DNA of 64,000 bases. Origin: an uncultured Clostridia bacterium. GTDB taxonomy: Bacteria > Bacillota > Clostridia > TANB77 > CAG-465. Of this stretch, positions 17,509-25,449 are shown one piece after another (the first letter of the stretch is position 1; each line of letters begins with the position of its first letter). Under the pieces are notes generated by a model. It was given only the letters and a program-made list of their open reading frames with translations. It was not told where the DNA came from and did not search any database. The stretch lies in assembly GCA_949106495.1 (NCBI GenBank), contig CARYZD010000005.1, positions 71,482-135,481 on the forward strand, given 5' to 3'. A program made the translations under genes and the position numbers.

Positions 17509-18051
17509 ATGAAAAAAATAGACAAAAAAGAATTACAAGAACAATCTAAAAAGAAGGCTAAACTTGCTTTTGAAGATTACAAAGCATTTGCATTAAAAGG
17601 AAATGCCTTAGACCTAGCAATAGGTGTTGTTTTAGGTGGTGCATTTACTACTATAGTTAATACACTTGTATCTGCTCTTATTACTCCGCTAATTAGTATA
17701 ATTACAAGTAATGTTGACTTATCTAAATTATTTATTACTTTAAAAGGTGGACATTTTGATACTTTAGAAGCTGCCAAAACTGCTGGAGCAATAACTTTAA
17801 ACTATGGAGAAATACTAACTGCAATAATTAACTTTATTATAGTATCTATAGTTTTATTCATAATAGTTAAAACATTAACAAAAGCAAACAAAAAAGATAC
17901 TGAAAAAGTAGAGATTACAACTAAAACTTGCCCATATTGTTTAAGTACTATTCCACTTCAAGCAACAAGATGTGCACATTGTACAAGTATATTAGAAGAA
18001 AATACTAATAATATTAAAATTGATAATGAAGAACAAAAAAACCACGAATAA
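17509..18051 (+). CDS. mscL: Large-conductance mechanosensitive channel with C-terminal zinc-ribbon-like tail
   Basis: MscL opens under membrane tension to release solutes during hypo-osmotic shock. The core is present: FKAFALKGNALDLAIGVVLG-type first helix with GGAFTTIVNTLV, a periplasmic loop, and a second helix FIIVSIVLFIIVKTL. At 180 residues it exceeds the usual ~130-150 because the cytoplasmic end carries CPYCLSTIPLQATRCAHC, two CxxC pairs in a zinc-ribbon arrangement. GGTGAT precedes the ATG. It converges on hup through a shared terminator. Confidence 0.93.
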   Translation: MKKIDKKELQEQSKKKAKLAFEDYKAFALKGNALDLAIGVVLGGAFTTIVNTLVSALITPLISIITSNVDLSKLFITLKGGHFDTLEAAKTAGAITLNYGEILTAIINFIIVSIVLFIIVKTLTKANKKDTEKVEITTKTCPYCLSTIPLQATRCAHCTSILEENTNNIKIDNEEQKNHE

Positions 18052-18062
18052 TCGTGGTTTTT
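18035..18062. terminator. Bidirectional terminator between mscL and hup
   Basis: Twelve base pairs, AAAAAACCACGA against TCGTGGTTTTTT, with a 4-nt loop. The mscL stop codon is inside it, and T-tracts occur on both strands. Confidence 0.9.
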
Positions 18063-18076
18063 TATTTTCAAATTAA

Positions 18077-18355
18077 TTATTTTTTGTTAACTAATTCTTT
18101 TAAAGCTTTTCCAGCTTTGAATACTGGAGCTTTAGAAGCTGGTATTTTTATTTCAGCTTTAGTTTGTGGGTTTCTTCCTTTTCTAGCAGCTCTTTGTCTT
18201 ACTTCGAAAGTTCCGAATCCAACTAATTGTACTTTTTCTCCGTTTCTAAGTGCTTCTTCAACACTAGTTACGAAAGCGTCTAAAGCAGTTTCAGCAGCTT
18301 TTTTAGTTAATTTGCTTTCTTCTGCGATTTTAGCAATTAATTCAGCTTTATTCAT
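18077..18355 (-). CDS. hup: HU family DNA-binding protein
   Basis: The 92-93-residue protein begins MNKAELIAKIAEESKLTKK and carries the HU core GFGTFEVRQRAARKGRNPQT and a Lys-rich end. HU is a histone-like dimer that bends DNA and compacts the nucleoid. Two ATG codons are adjacent; the second (18355) is 7 nt from AGGAGGG and is preferred, the first (18358) is also possible. A strong promoter lies upstream, consistent with high expression. Confidence 0.96.
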   Translation of the reverse strand: MNKAELIAKIAEESKLTKKAAETALDAFVTSVEEALRNGEKVQLVGFGTFEVRQRAARKGRNPQTKAEIKIPASKAPVFKAGKALKELVNKK

Positions 18356-18388
18356 CATTATCCCTCCTATTAATCACTTTATACTTAG

Positions 18389-18417
18389 TTTATACTACAA
18401 AAGAGTAGTAATGTCAA
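18389..18417 (-). promoter_or_regulatory. Strong sigma-A promoter of hup
   Basis: TTGACA (18412-18417), a 17-bp spacer and TATAAA (18389-18394) lie just upstream of the AGGAGGG site of hup. Confidence 0.82.
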
Positions 18418-18460
18418 CACTTTTCCCCCTTTTTCTAGCAAAAAAACGTCGTTTTTTTAC

Positions 18461-20050
18461 TTAAATTCTAAACAATTTACATAGTTTGTTTCCATAAGGT
18501 AGCTGCTGTATTTCTTCTTTGTTTAATACTCTTAATAATACTACTAAAATAGCATATACTAAAACACCTACGCCAATTGATAGAAGTGTAGATATTGTAT
18601 TGCCTAAATGTATAATAATGAATAATTTATATGCTAGAAATACAGATATTCCCATAAAAGTACTTGCAATAAATGGTTTTATTAGTACTTCTTTTAAAGG
18701 CATTTTTTCTTTTAATGTTTTATATAGCACAAATGTAGATATAATAAACGCTGTTGAACTATATATTATACTTGTAACTGCTGGTACTACTTCTCCAAAC
18801 ATTGGTATAAATATTACATTTAATATATATTTAATTGCAGTTCCTACAAGAAGTGCAAATCCAGGTACAGCAAGTTTTCCAATTCCTTGTAATGCTCCTG
18901 TTACTGTTTGACTTAACACTGAGAAGAATAATAGCCAACACTCAATTTGTAATAAGTATGCTCCCTCTGGTGCATTTGGAAATATCATTTTAAATATTGG
19001 TGTAGCAAGTACAAATAGTCCAAATGTACAAGGAAGAGCTATTAAAGATGATATTTTTAACGAATATTCAATCTTATTAATTGCTTCATCTTTTCTATGT
19101 CTTGCTATTGCAGATGAAATAAATGGTACAAGTGCTACAGAAAATGCAACATTTATAGATAATGGAACTGCAAGTAAAATATCTACTTTACCAGATAATA
19201 TTCCATACTTAGCATTTGCTGTCATTATATCATAACCATATTTTTGAAGTCCGTTTACAACTGTAACAACATCAATAAGACCTGCTAGTGCAGACACAAC
19301 ACTTCCAAAAGAAATTGGTATAGCATATGATATTAATTTTCTTGCTATTTTTTTTCTTGGTTCTATTGCAAATTTTTCTGAGTTATTTATCTCTTTCCAT
19401 ATCTCATTTCTATTTTTTTTATAATATCTTACTAAATATAAGAATGCTGCAGATGTAGCAACTGTTGTCGCAAGTGTAGAACCAGCTGCCATTATTTCAG
19501 GACTCTGTCCTATAAGCATAAATACAAATATAACTGAAAATACACAATTTATTATTTGTTCTATAATTTGAGCTTTACTATATTCACTCACATTTTCCAT
19601 ACCAATAAAGTAACCTCTAAGTACAGCTGACATAGATACAAAGATTATTGCAGGAGATAATGCCATAAGAGTATATTTTACTCCTGGATTATTTAGTACT
19701 GTATTAGATATAAATCCTGCTCCAAAAAATAATGATAAAGCAAAAATAGTTGCAATGCTTACAAATACTAAAAAGGCTGTTTTAAAAATTCTATGAGCAC
19801 CTTTTCTATCTCCTAATGTTATTTTTTCAGATACAAGTTTAGATATAGTATTTGGTATACCCATTGTAGCAATAGCAAGTATAAAAGTATATACCATATA
19901 TCCTGAACCATAATAACTATTACCCACATCTGAAAATTGTGGTATATTAGTTTGAATAATTCTATAAATAAATCCTAATATTTTAATTAATATTTGAGAG
20001 CCCATTATGACAAATACGCCCTTCATAAAAGATTGCTTCTTTATAGCCAA
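18461..20050 (-). CDS. SpoVB/YtgP-like polysaccharide or lipid II flippase
   Basis: The 529-residue MOP-superfamily membrane protein has about 14 hydrophobic segments. Its N-terminus FMKGVFVIMGSQILIKILGF and the stretch NSYYGSGYMVYTFILAIATMGIPNTISKLVSE are typical of SpoVB/YtgP-type (polysaccharide biosynthesis) proteins, which flip undecaprenyl-linked precursors and are needed for spore cortex or for growth. The start is TTG (20050), with AAGGAGG 9 nt upstream; no ATG is as well placed. Whether it is the sporulation or the vegetative paralogue cannot be told from the sequence. Confidence 0.87.
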   Translation of the reverse strand: MAIKKQSFMKGVFVIMGSQILIKILGFIYRIIQTNIPQFSDVGNSYYGSGYMVYTFILAIATMGIPNTISKLVSEKITLGDRKGAHRIFKTAFLVFVSIATIFALSLFFGAGFISNTVLNNPGVKYTLMALSPAIIFVSMSAVLRGYFIGMENVSEYSKAQIIEQIINCVFSVIFVFMLIGQSPEIMAAGSTLATTVATSAAFLYLVRYYKKNRNEIWKEINNSEKFAIEPRKKIARKLISYAIPISFGSVVSALAGLIDVVTVVNGLQKYGYDIMTANAKYGILSGKVDILLAVPLSINVAFSVALVPFISSAIARHRKDEAINKIEYSLKISSLIALPCTFGLFVLATPIFKMIFPNAPEGAYLLQIECWLLFFSVLSQTVTGALQGIGKLAVPGFALLVGTAIKYILNVIFIPMFGEVVPAVTSIIYSSTAFIISTFVLYKTLKEKMPLKEVLIKPFIASTFMGISVFLAYKLFIIIHLGNTISTLLSIGVGVLVYAILVVLLRVLNKEEIQQLPYGNKLCKLFRI

Positions 20051-20069
20051 AGCTTTTTCCTCCTTAAAT

Positions 20070-21725
20070 TTATCTTAAGTAACACCCACCACCAATAAAT
20101 TCTCTTAGTATTGATGTACTAGGTATTAAGTCTGGTTCTATTCCAATAAAATTCCTTAATGTATTTAATAATCTTCTTGCTTCTGAATAATATACACTTT
20201 CATCTGTAATTTTTAAAAGTAGCTTTTCTGCAACTGGTTTTAATGCAGCCCATTCATATATTAAACTTGTATTTAATATATAATCTGCCTTATCTACAAA
20301 TGGGAAAATATTTTCTTCATCTCCCTTACGTATTTTATTCCATAAATCCATTGTTTTTTCAACACTTACTCCACGAGTAGCATTATCTCTTACAAATCTT
20401 CTCATCATTCTTAAATCATTAGATGAAAGCATTGTATATGCATCAAATCTTATACTTACCATAGGTGCAACATATAATTTAAATATCTTATCTTTAGGTA
20501 TAAATTCTGAAGATTTAGGATTTAAAGCATGAATTCCTTCTATAATTAATATATCATTATCTCCTAGCTTAATTGGTTTATTTATATATTCTTTCTTTTG
20601 AAGCTTAAAATTAAATGTTGGTATTACAACTTTATTTCCCCTTAATAGTCCAAGCATTTGCTTTTTAAATAATTCTATTTCAAGATTTTCAAAACATTCA
20701 TAATCTTCTTTTCCATCTTTTCCAATAGGAATATTTCCTACATCTTTAAAATAATTGTCCATACTAATTACTATTGCATTTTTCTTTTTAACCATAAGTG
20801 TATCTGCAAGTCTTTGGGCCGATGTCGTCTTTCCAGATGAAGATGGACCTGCAAGCATTACTATTTTTACAGAATTTGTTCTTGTTATTCTTCTTGTAAT
20901 TTCAAAGAACTCATTTGTATGATAAAGTTCTGCTCGTCTAATTACTTGGTCTATATTATCTTCGACTATTTTCTTGTTTAAATCATTCACGCTTTCAACA
21001 GATGTAACTTTACAAACTTCTGCAAATTTATTTGAAAGTTCAAACATACGATTTGTTTCAATCTCATACTTAACATCTTCTATATTATCTTTTTCAGGAA
21101 GCATAAGTATTACACCATTTTTATATTTTCTAAGGTCAAATCCTTTTATACACCCAGTATACATTGCTACTGCTCCATATAAATATGTATAAAAATCATC
21201 AACATAATATACAGTATAATTTTCATTCAAACTTAAATCTACAATATTTTTAACCTGTTCTCTATTATTCAAAAAATTAGCAATTCTTCTACTACTTCCT
21301 TTTTCTTTCATAATTCTATAATTTGCTGATATTATTTTTTCCATTTCTTCTTTTATATCTTTAACCATCGAAGAAGTAATTTCCTCATCTTGCTTTACAA
21401 ATGCAAAATAATCCCTTCCAGTTTTATTTGAAAATTTAAAATGTAATTTTATTTTAAGTCTATGTACAGCCATAAGAAATATGAATTTAAGTGTTCGACT
21501 ATAAATTCTTTCCCCTTCTCTTGTACTATATGTTATAAAACTACATGTACAATCTTCAATCAAATGATACATTATAGATCTTTCTTTATTATTAATTTTA
21601 ACAGCAAGTATATCCTCATTAATTTCTATTCCAGATTTTTCAATTGCTTCACTAATTCTTGTTTCTGGTTCAACCATTACTTTCTTTCCATTATCAAAAG
21701 TTACTTTTACTAAATTTCTTCTCAT
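20070..21725 (-). CDS. Nucleoside kinase with N-terminal TGS and ThrRS-like domains
   Basis: From ATG 21725 (GGAG 9 nt upstream; another ATG 15 nt earlier overlaps that site) the product has 551 residues. An N-terminal TGS-like domain (about 1-60) is followed by a region like the second additional domain of threonyl-tRNA synthetase (about 65-240). The C-terminus is a phosphoribulokinase/uridine kinase-type domain with P-loop AGPSSSGKTTSAQR (about 293) and ISMDNYFKD (about 318). Proteins of this architecture are annotated as uridine/nucleoside kinases in Firmicutes; the role of the TGS half is unknown. It lies 19 nt upstream of the SpoVB-like gene. Confidence 0.88.
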   Translation of the reverse strand: MRRNLVKVTFDNGKKVMVEPETRISEAIEKSGIEINEDILAVKINNKERSIMYHLIEDCTCSFITYSTREGERIYSRTLKFIFLMAVHRLKIKLHFKFSNKTGRDYFAFVKQDEEITSSMVKDIKEEMEKIISANYRIMKEKGSSRRIANFLNNREQVKNIVDLSLNENYTVYYVDDFYTYLYGAVAMYTGCIKGFDLRKYKNGVILMLPEKDNIEDVKYEIETNRMFELSNKFAEVCKVTSVESVNDLNKKIVEDNIDQVIRRAELYHTNEFFEITRRITRTNSVKIVMLAGPSSSGKTTSAQRLADTLMVKKKNAIVISMDNYFKDVGNIPIGKDGKEDYECFENLEIELFKKQMLGLLRGNKVVIPTFNFKLQKKEYINKPIKLGDNDILIIEGIHALNPKSSEFIPKDKIFKLYVAPMVSIRFDAYTMLSSNDLRMMRRFVRDNATRGVSVEKTMDLWNKIRKGDEENIFPFVDKADYILNTSLIYEWAALKPVAEKLLLKITDESVYYSEARRLLNTLRNFIGIEPDLIPSTSILREFIGGGCYLR

Positions 21726-21861
21726 ATTAAACATCTCCATAAAAAATTAAATTACATTTTAGCATATTTTTAAATAAATTTCAATGTTTAGTAAATTTTT
21801 AAAGCATGTATTATTTAATATTTATATTATATCGTTGTTTACATACTTTTTCTACTATATC

Positions 21862-21890
21862 TTGCTTTTTTTGTTAAATTATACTATAAT
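21862..21890 (+). promoter_or_regulatory. Promoter placing transcription start at the RluA-family start codon
   Basis: TTGCTT (21862-21867), a 17-bp spacer and a perfect TATAAT (21885-21890). A start 7 nt after the -10 box falls at about 21897-21898, the A of the ATG, with no room for a ribosome binding site. Confidence 0.7.
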
Positions 21891-21897
21891 TTTGACT

Positions 21898-22794
21898 ATG
21901 AAAGAAATAAAATTATGTAATTTAAAAAGAAATGAAAAATTATTATTCTATATAAAAGAGCAATTTCCAAATCTTACTACTTCTGCTCTTCATAAAGCAT
22001 TAAGAAACAAGGATATTAAGGTAAATGGAAAAAGAATTACAGATGCAAATTATATATTAAATAATAATGATATATTAACAATATATATTGATGATAATAT
22101 ATTGTATGGACTTCCAAAAGAGCTTAATATTGAGTACGAAGATGAAAATATACTTGTTGCATATAAGCCACAAGGTATTTTATCTAATAATGAAGAAAAT
22201 AAACAAACTGAGCCTACCTTTGAAGATTTTGTAAAAAAATCAAAAGGTGAAAATATTAAAATATGTCATAGATTAGATAGAAATACGTCAGGTCTTATTA
22301 TATTTTCTAAAAACGATAAATCATATACAGAGCTACTTGATGGTTTTAAAAATGGATATATAACAAAAGAATATATTGCCTATGTTTATGGAAGTAATTT
22401 TAATAAAAATTCATATCACTATGAAAACTATTTATTAAAAGATGAAAAAAATGGTTATGCTAAAATTTATGATAAAAACATACCTGGCTCTCAAAAAATA
22501 ATAACAGATGTTTTTGTCGAAAATGTATACAAAAAGGAAAATTATTCCATACTAAGAGTATTAATTCATACTGGAAAAACTCACCAAATTAGAGCTTTAC
22601 TTTCAAGTATTTCTTATCCAATAATTGGTGACTCTAAATATGGTAAAAATGAAATAAATAAAAAATTTAAAAAATATAAACAACTTTTATTTGCAGTTAA
22701 ATATAGTTTTAGTTTTCCAGAAAATTCCTATCTTAATTATTTGAATAAAGTTAAGATAAGTCTAAATAATGAGTTATATAACAAATTAATTTAG
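21898..22794 (+). CDS. RluA family pseudouridine synthase, apparently from a leaderless mRNA
   Basis: The 298-residue product starts MKEIKLCNLKRNEKL at ATG 21898. It has an N-terminal S4 RNA-binding domain (about 15-70) and the RluA catalytic motif CHRLDRNTSGLIIFSK (about 125), whose Asp attacks uridine, plus the C-terminal HTGKTHQIRALL motif. It makes pseudouridine in 23S rRNA or tRNA; the site is not predictable. An upstream in-frame extension to 21784 encodes only hydrophobic residues and overlaps the promoter, so I reject it. No Shine-Dalgarno precedes the ATG. It ends in TAG and is followed 13 nt later by a CmpB-family gene. Confidence 0.9.
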   Translation: MKEIKLCNLKRNEKLLFYIKEQFPNLTTSALHKALRNKDIKVNGKRITDANYILNNNDILTIYIDDNILYGLPKELNIEYEDENILVAYKPQGILSNNEENKQTEPTFEDFVKKSKGENIKICHRLDRNTSGLIIFSKNDKSYTELLDGFKNGYITKEYIAYVYGSNFNKNSYHYENYLLKDEKNGYAKIYDKNIPGSQKIITDVFVENVYKKENYSILRVLIHTGKTHQIRALLSSISYPIIGDSKYGKNEINKKFKKYKQLLFAVKYSFSFPENSYLNYLNKVKISLNNELYNKLI

Positions 22795-22807
22795 AAGGTG
22801 AAATTTA

Positions 22808-23479
22808 ATGCAAAACTCCTCAAATGAGTATCACTTAGTTCCATTTAAGAAAAATAAAATATCAATATATGAAATGATATTAGTTTTTGCTATTGCTTCT
22901 ATAATAGGATATTTTATTGAAACTGGATATGTATTTTTTAGTGTAGGTAAATTAGTAAAACGAGGTATGTTAATTGGACCATATTGTCCAATTTATGGGT
23001 TTGGTGCTTTAATTCTTTATTCCTGTTTTTATAATATAAAATCTAACACAAAAAATCTACCTATAATATTTATAATATCTTCTTTAATATTAGGTTCATT
23101 TGAGCTCATTTGTGGGTTAATATTTAAATATACTTTAAATATAGAAATGTGGAATTATTCTAATAAGCCACTAAACGTTTTAAATTATACAACAGTTCCA
23201 ATATTAATTGGCTGGGGAATTCTTGGTACAATATATGTATTTTTTGTCCATCCATTAATTTTGAATTGTATTAATAAGTTAAAACCTATACTAATACATA
23301 AAATCTCATTATTAATTTGTTTTATATTAATTTGTGACTTTTTAATATCTGTAATAATTATTAAAAATAATCCTTTTATTTTAGACAATTTAGTAAATCC
23401 TAATAATAATACAGGTTATGTATATGAGAAAAATGAAGAGAATTTAATTTCTCTTCATTTTCATTTCTACTTGTCTTAA
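22808..23479 (+). CDS. CmpB/TMEM229-type (PF06541) membrane protein
   Basis: The 223-residue protein has about six hydrophobic segments and the family signature: IGYFIETGYVFFS, KRGMLIGPYCPIYGFGAL and MWNYSNKPLN. It is related to the domain at 9538 and to the gene at 49538. Function is unproven; the family name 'putative ABC-transporter type IV' rests on weak evidence. AGAAGGTG precedes its ATG, and it probably shares a transcript with the upstream RluA gene. Its last 12 codons run through a terminator and overlap the convergent gene. Confidence 0.85.
   Translation: MQNSSNEYHLVPFKKNKISIYEMILVFAIASIIGYFIETGYVFFSVGKLVKRGMLIGPYCPIYGFGALILYSCFYNIKSNTKNLPIIFIISSLILGSFELICGLIFKYTLNIEMWNYSNKPLNVLNYTTVPILIGWGILGTIYVFFVHPLILNCINKLKPILIHKISLLICFILICDFLISVIIIKNNPFILDNLVNPNNNTGYVYEKNEENLISLHFHFYLS
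23431..23460. terminator. Bidirectional terminator inside two overlapping convergent gene ends
   Basis: AAATGAAGAGAA pairs with TTCTCTTCATTT (12 bp, 6-nt loop). The stem is coding sequence for the C-termini of both the plus-strand gene ending at 23479 and the minus-strand gene ending at 23444. Confidence 0.75.
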
Positions 23480-24284
23480 ATTTACAAAGCCTAAATTTTT
23501 AAATCTATTAGTTATCTTTTTCTCATTGCATAATAAGTATTCTCTTACTAAATGCCATGTATTATGATAACATCTAGATAAATAATACTTTAACTTTTTT
23601 AATTGTCTTTCTTGCTCTATGTCAAGTTCTAATGTAAATGGCTTATCCTCTATATTTTCATATAGTAATTGTGCAACAATGTATGCAAGTAAATTATTTA
23701 AAACTGGATATTCAATAGAATTTATAATAGATATTTGGTTTCCTGTTACACATACTTTTTTACAATCAATTCCATAATGAAATATATAGTATAACCCATC
23801 TTTTCTCATTGTATTTTCTAGTGTTTTCCTTCTTGACATTCCTTTTACTAGATTATAATATAACTGCATTTCATACTGTTCTTTATCTATTCTTGGAATA
23901 TTCATGTTTGGAACAACTTCAAGTACTGTACTATACTCATATACAGGATTACTAACTTCAAGCGTTATATTATCACTAACTGGAACATTAATTTTACCAA
24001 CTGTATTCATAATAGTATCTAAATTATTCTCTACCTCTTTTTCATCTTTATCATGAAAATACAAATTAATACTATTAACTTTTTCTATTAAAAATTCTAT
24101 TTCCTTATTTTTAAATTCTATTCCGATATTTTAAATAATTAATTATATCATATGCCTTAATTTTAACTTCTTTTTCTGTATATTCTAATGGTGCATCTAA
24201 TAATAAATTACTTTTATGAAAAAACTTATTCCACATCCTTTTAAAAAAGCTTAGCTTTTCATTCTTTTTATAACTATTACTCAT
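23444..24284 (-). CDS. Unknown protein whose gene needs a +1 frameshift at a CGG codon
   Basis: Translation begins at ATG 24284 with an excellent AGGAGGTG site 7 nt upstream. The first 53 codons encode MSNSYKKNEKLSFFKRMW... through IINYLKY. Codon 54 is CGG (24123-24125); the zero frame then stops at TAA 24111-24113. Skipping the C gives GGA-ATA-GAA-TTT and an open frame to 23444, for a total of about 279 residues. The downstream part has no start with a ribosome binding site (only a bare TTG at 24064). The protein is soluble and helical with an acidic centre. I do not recognise a family. Context and frame change match those in def. Confidence 0.78.
24123..24125 (-). other. CGG codon at the second frameshift site
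   Basis: Zero frame: AAA-TAT-CGG-AAT-AGA-ATT-TAA. Plus-one: AAA-TAT-(C)-GGA-ATA-GAA-TTT, open to 23444. There is no homopolymer at this site. Confidence 0.78.
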
Positions 24285-24433
24285 AGTTATACACCTCCTA
24301 TTAAATTATTAATTTTATCTTCATGCTTATAATACGAGATATATTATACCACATTTTTATTTTTATGTAAAGAATTCCATTCATAAGGTATATAAAATAC
24401 ATTTTATTAATATATTTTATAAGAGGTGATTTT

Positions 24434-25417
24434 ATGATTAATGTTGCAATAGTTGGTGCAACTGGCGTTGTTGGAGAAATGTTTTTAAAAGTACTTGAAG
24501 AAAAAAAATTAAAAATAGATAAATATACATTATTTGCATCTAAAAGGTCAAAAGGTAAAAAAGTAAAATTTATGGAAAAAGAATATGAAGTTCAAGAATT
24601 AACAGAGGATAGTTTTAAAAATGAGAAGTTTGATTATGCATTGTTTTCTGCAGGAGCTTCTACTTCAGAAAAATATGCAAAAATTGCAGCTCAAAATGGT
24701 TGTATAGTTATAGATAATAGTTCTTGTTTTAGAATGGATAAAACTGTTCCATTAATTGTACCACAAGTAAATATGGAAGATGCATATGAACACTTTAATA
24801 TCATTGCAAATCCAAACTGTTCAACTATTCAAGCTGTATTGCCATTAAAAGTACTTGATGATAAATATAAAATTAAAAGAGTAATTTATTCAACTTATCA
24901 AGCTGTATCTGGTGCAGGAAAAAAAGGAATAGATGATTTATTAAATAATACAACCCAAAAATTTCCTTATCCGATTGTAAATAACTGTTTACCACAAATA
25001 GACGTGTTTACAGAAAATGGTTATACTAAAGAAGAAATTAAGATGATTGAAGAAACTAGAAAAATACTAAAAAAGCCTAAACTTCCTGTAACTGCTACTT
25101 GTGTAAGAGTTCCTGTATTAAATAGCCATGCAGAAAGTATAAATGTTGAACTTGAATACGATTTTAAAATAGATGATATTAAAAAATATTTAAACAATTC
25201 TGAAGGAATAATAGTAATGGATGATCCAGATAGACAAATATATCCTTTAAATACCTTTGCTTCTGGAACAGATGAAGTATATATTGGTAGAATTAGACGT
25301 GACTATACTGTTGAAAATGGTATTAACTTTTGGTGTGTAGCAGACAATATTAGAAAAGGTGCTGCATCAAATGCTATTGAAATACTAGAAAAACTAATAG
25401 AAAAAGACTTGGCGTAA
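24434..25417 (+). CDS. asd: Aspartate-semialdehyde dehydrogenase
   Basis: The 327-residue enzyme reduces aspartyl phosphate to aspartate semialdehyde with NADPH, the branch point to lysine/diaminopimelate, threonine and methionine. The NADP-binding motif VGATGVVGEMF is at the N-terminus. The catalytic Cys lies in NPNCSTIQ (about 129), and substrate residues in SGAGKKG and in RVPVLNSHAESINVE (His/Glu). Length is typical. AAGAGGTGA precedes the ATG. It stands alone, convergent with the DUF2207 gene. Confidence 0.96.
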   Translation: MINVAIVGATGVVGEMFLKVLEEKKLKIDKYTLFASKRSKGKKVKFMEKEYEVQELTEDSFKNEKFDYALFSAGASTSEKYAKIAAQNGCIVIDNSSCFRMDKTVPLIVPQVNMEDAYEHFNIIANPNCSTIQAVLPLKVLDDKYKIKRVIYSTYQAVSGAGKKGIDDLLNNTTQKFPYPIVNNCLPQIDVFTENGYTKEEIKMIEETRKILKKPKLPVTATCVRVPVLNSHAESINVELEYDFKIDDIKKYLNNSEGIIVMDDPDRQIYPLNTFASGTDEVYIGRIRRDYTVENGINFWCVADNIRKGAASNAIEILEKLIEKDLA

Positions 25418-25434
25418 AATCCAAGTCCTTTTTT
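25401..25434. terminator. Terminator between asd and the DUF2207 gene
   Basis: AAAAAGACTTGG pairs with CCAAGTCCTTTTTT with one mismatch, around the asd stop codon. T-tracts exist on both strands. Confidence 0.85.
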
Positions 25435-25449
25435 GGCTTCGATGGGCGA

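Noticed and set aside
18441..18459. Terminator after the SpoVB-like gene (AAAAAAAC-GTC-GTTTTTTT)
   Set aside because: The stem is almost entirely A-T and the loop is tight, so I do not trust it as a terminator without 3'-end data.
21784..21897. N-terminal extension of the RluA-family protein
   Set aside because: It encodes a hydrophobic Phe/Leu/Ile stretch with no ribosome binding site and overlaps the consensus promoter.
23444..24064. Independent 206-residue protein starting at TTG 24064
   Set aside because: There is no Shine-Dalgarno, and the open frame extends 20 codons further upstream to the CGG site, where it joins a frame with a strong start.
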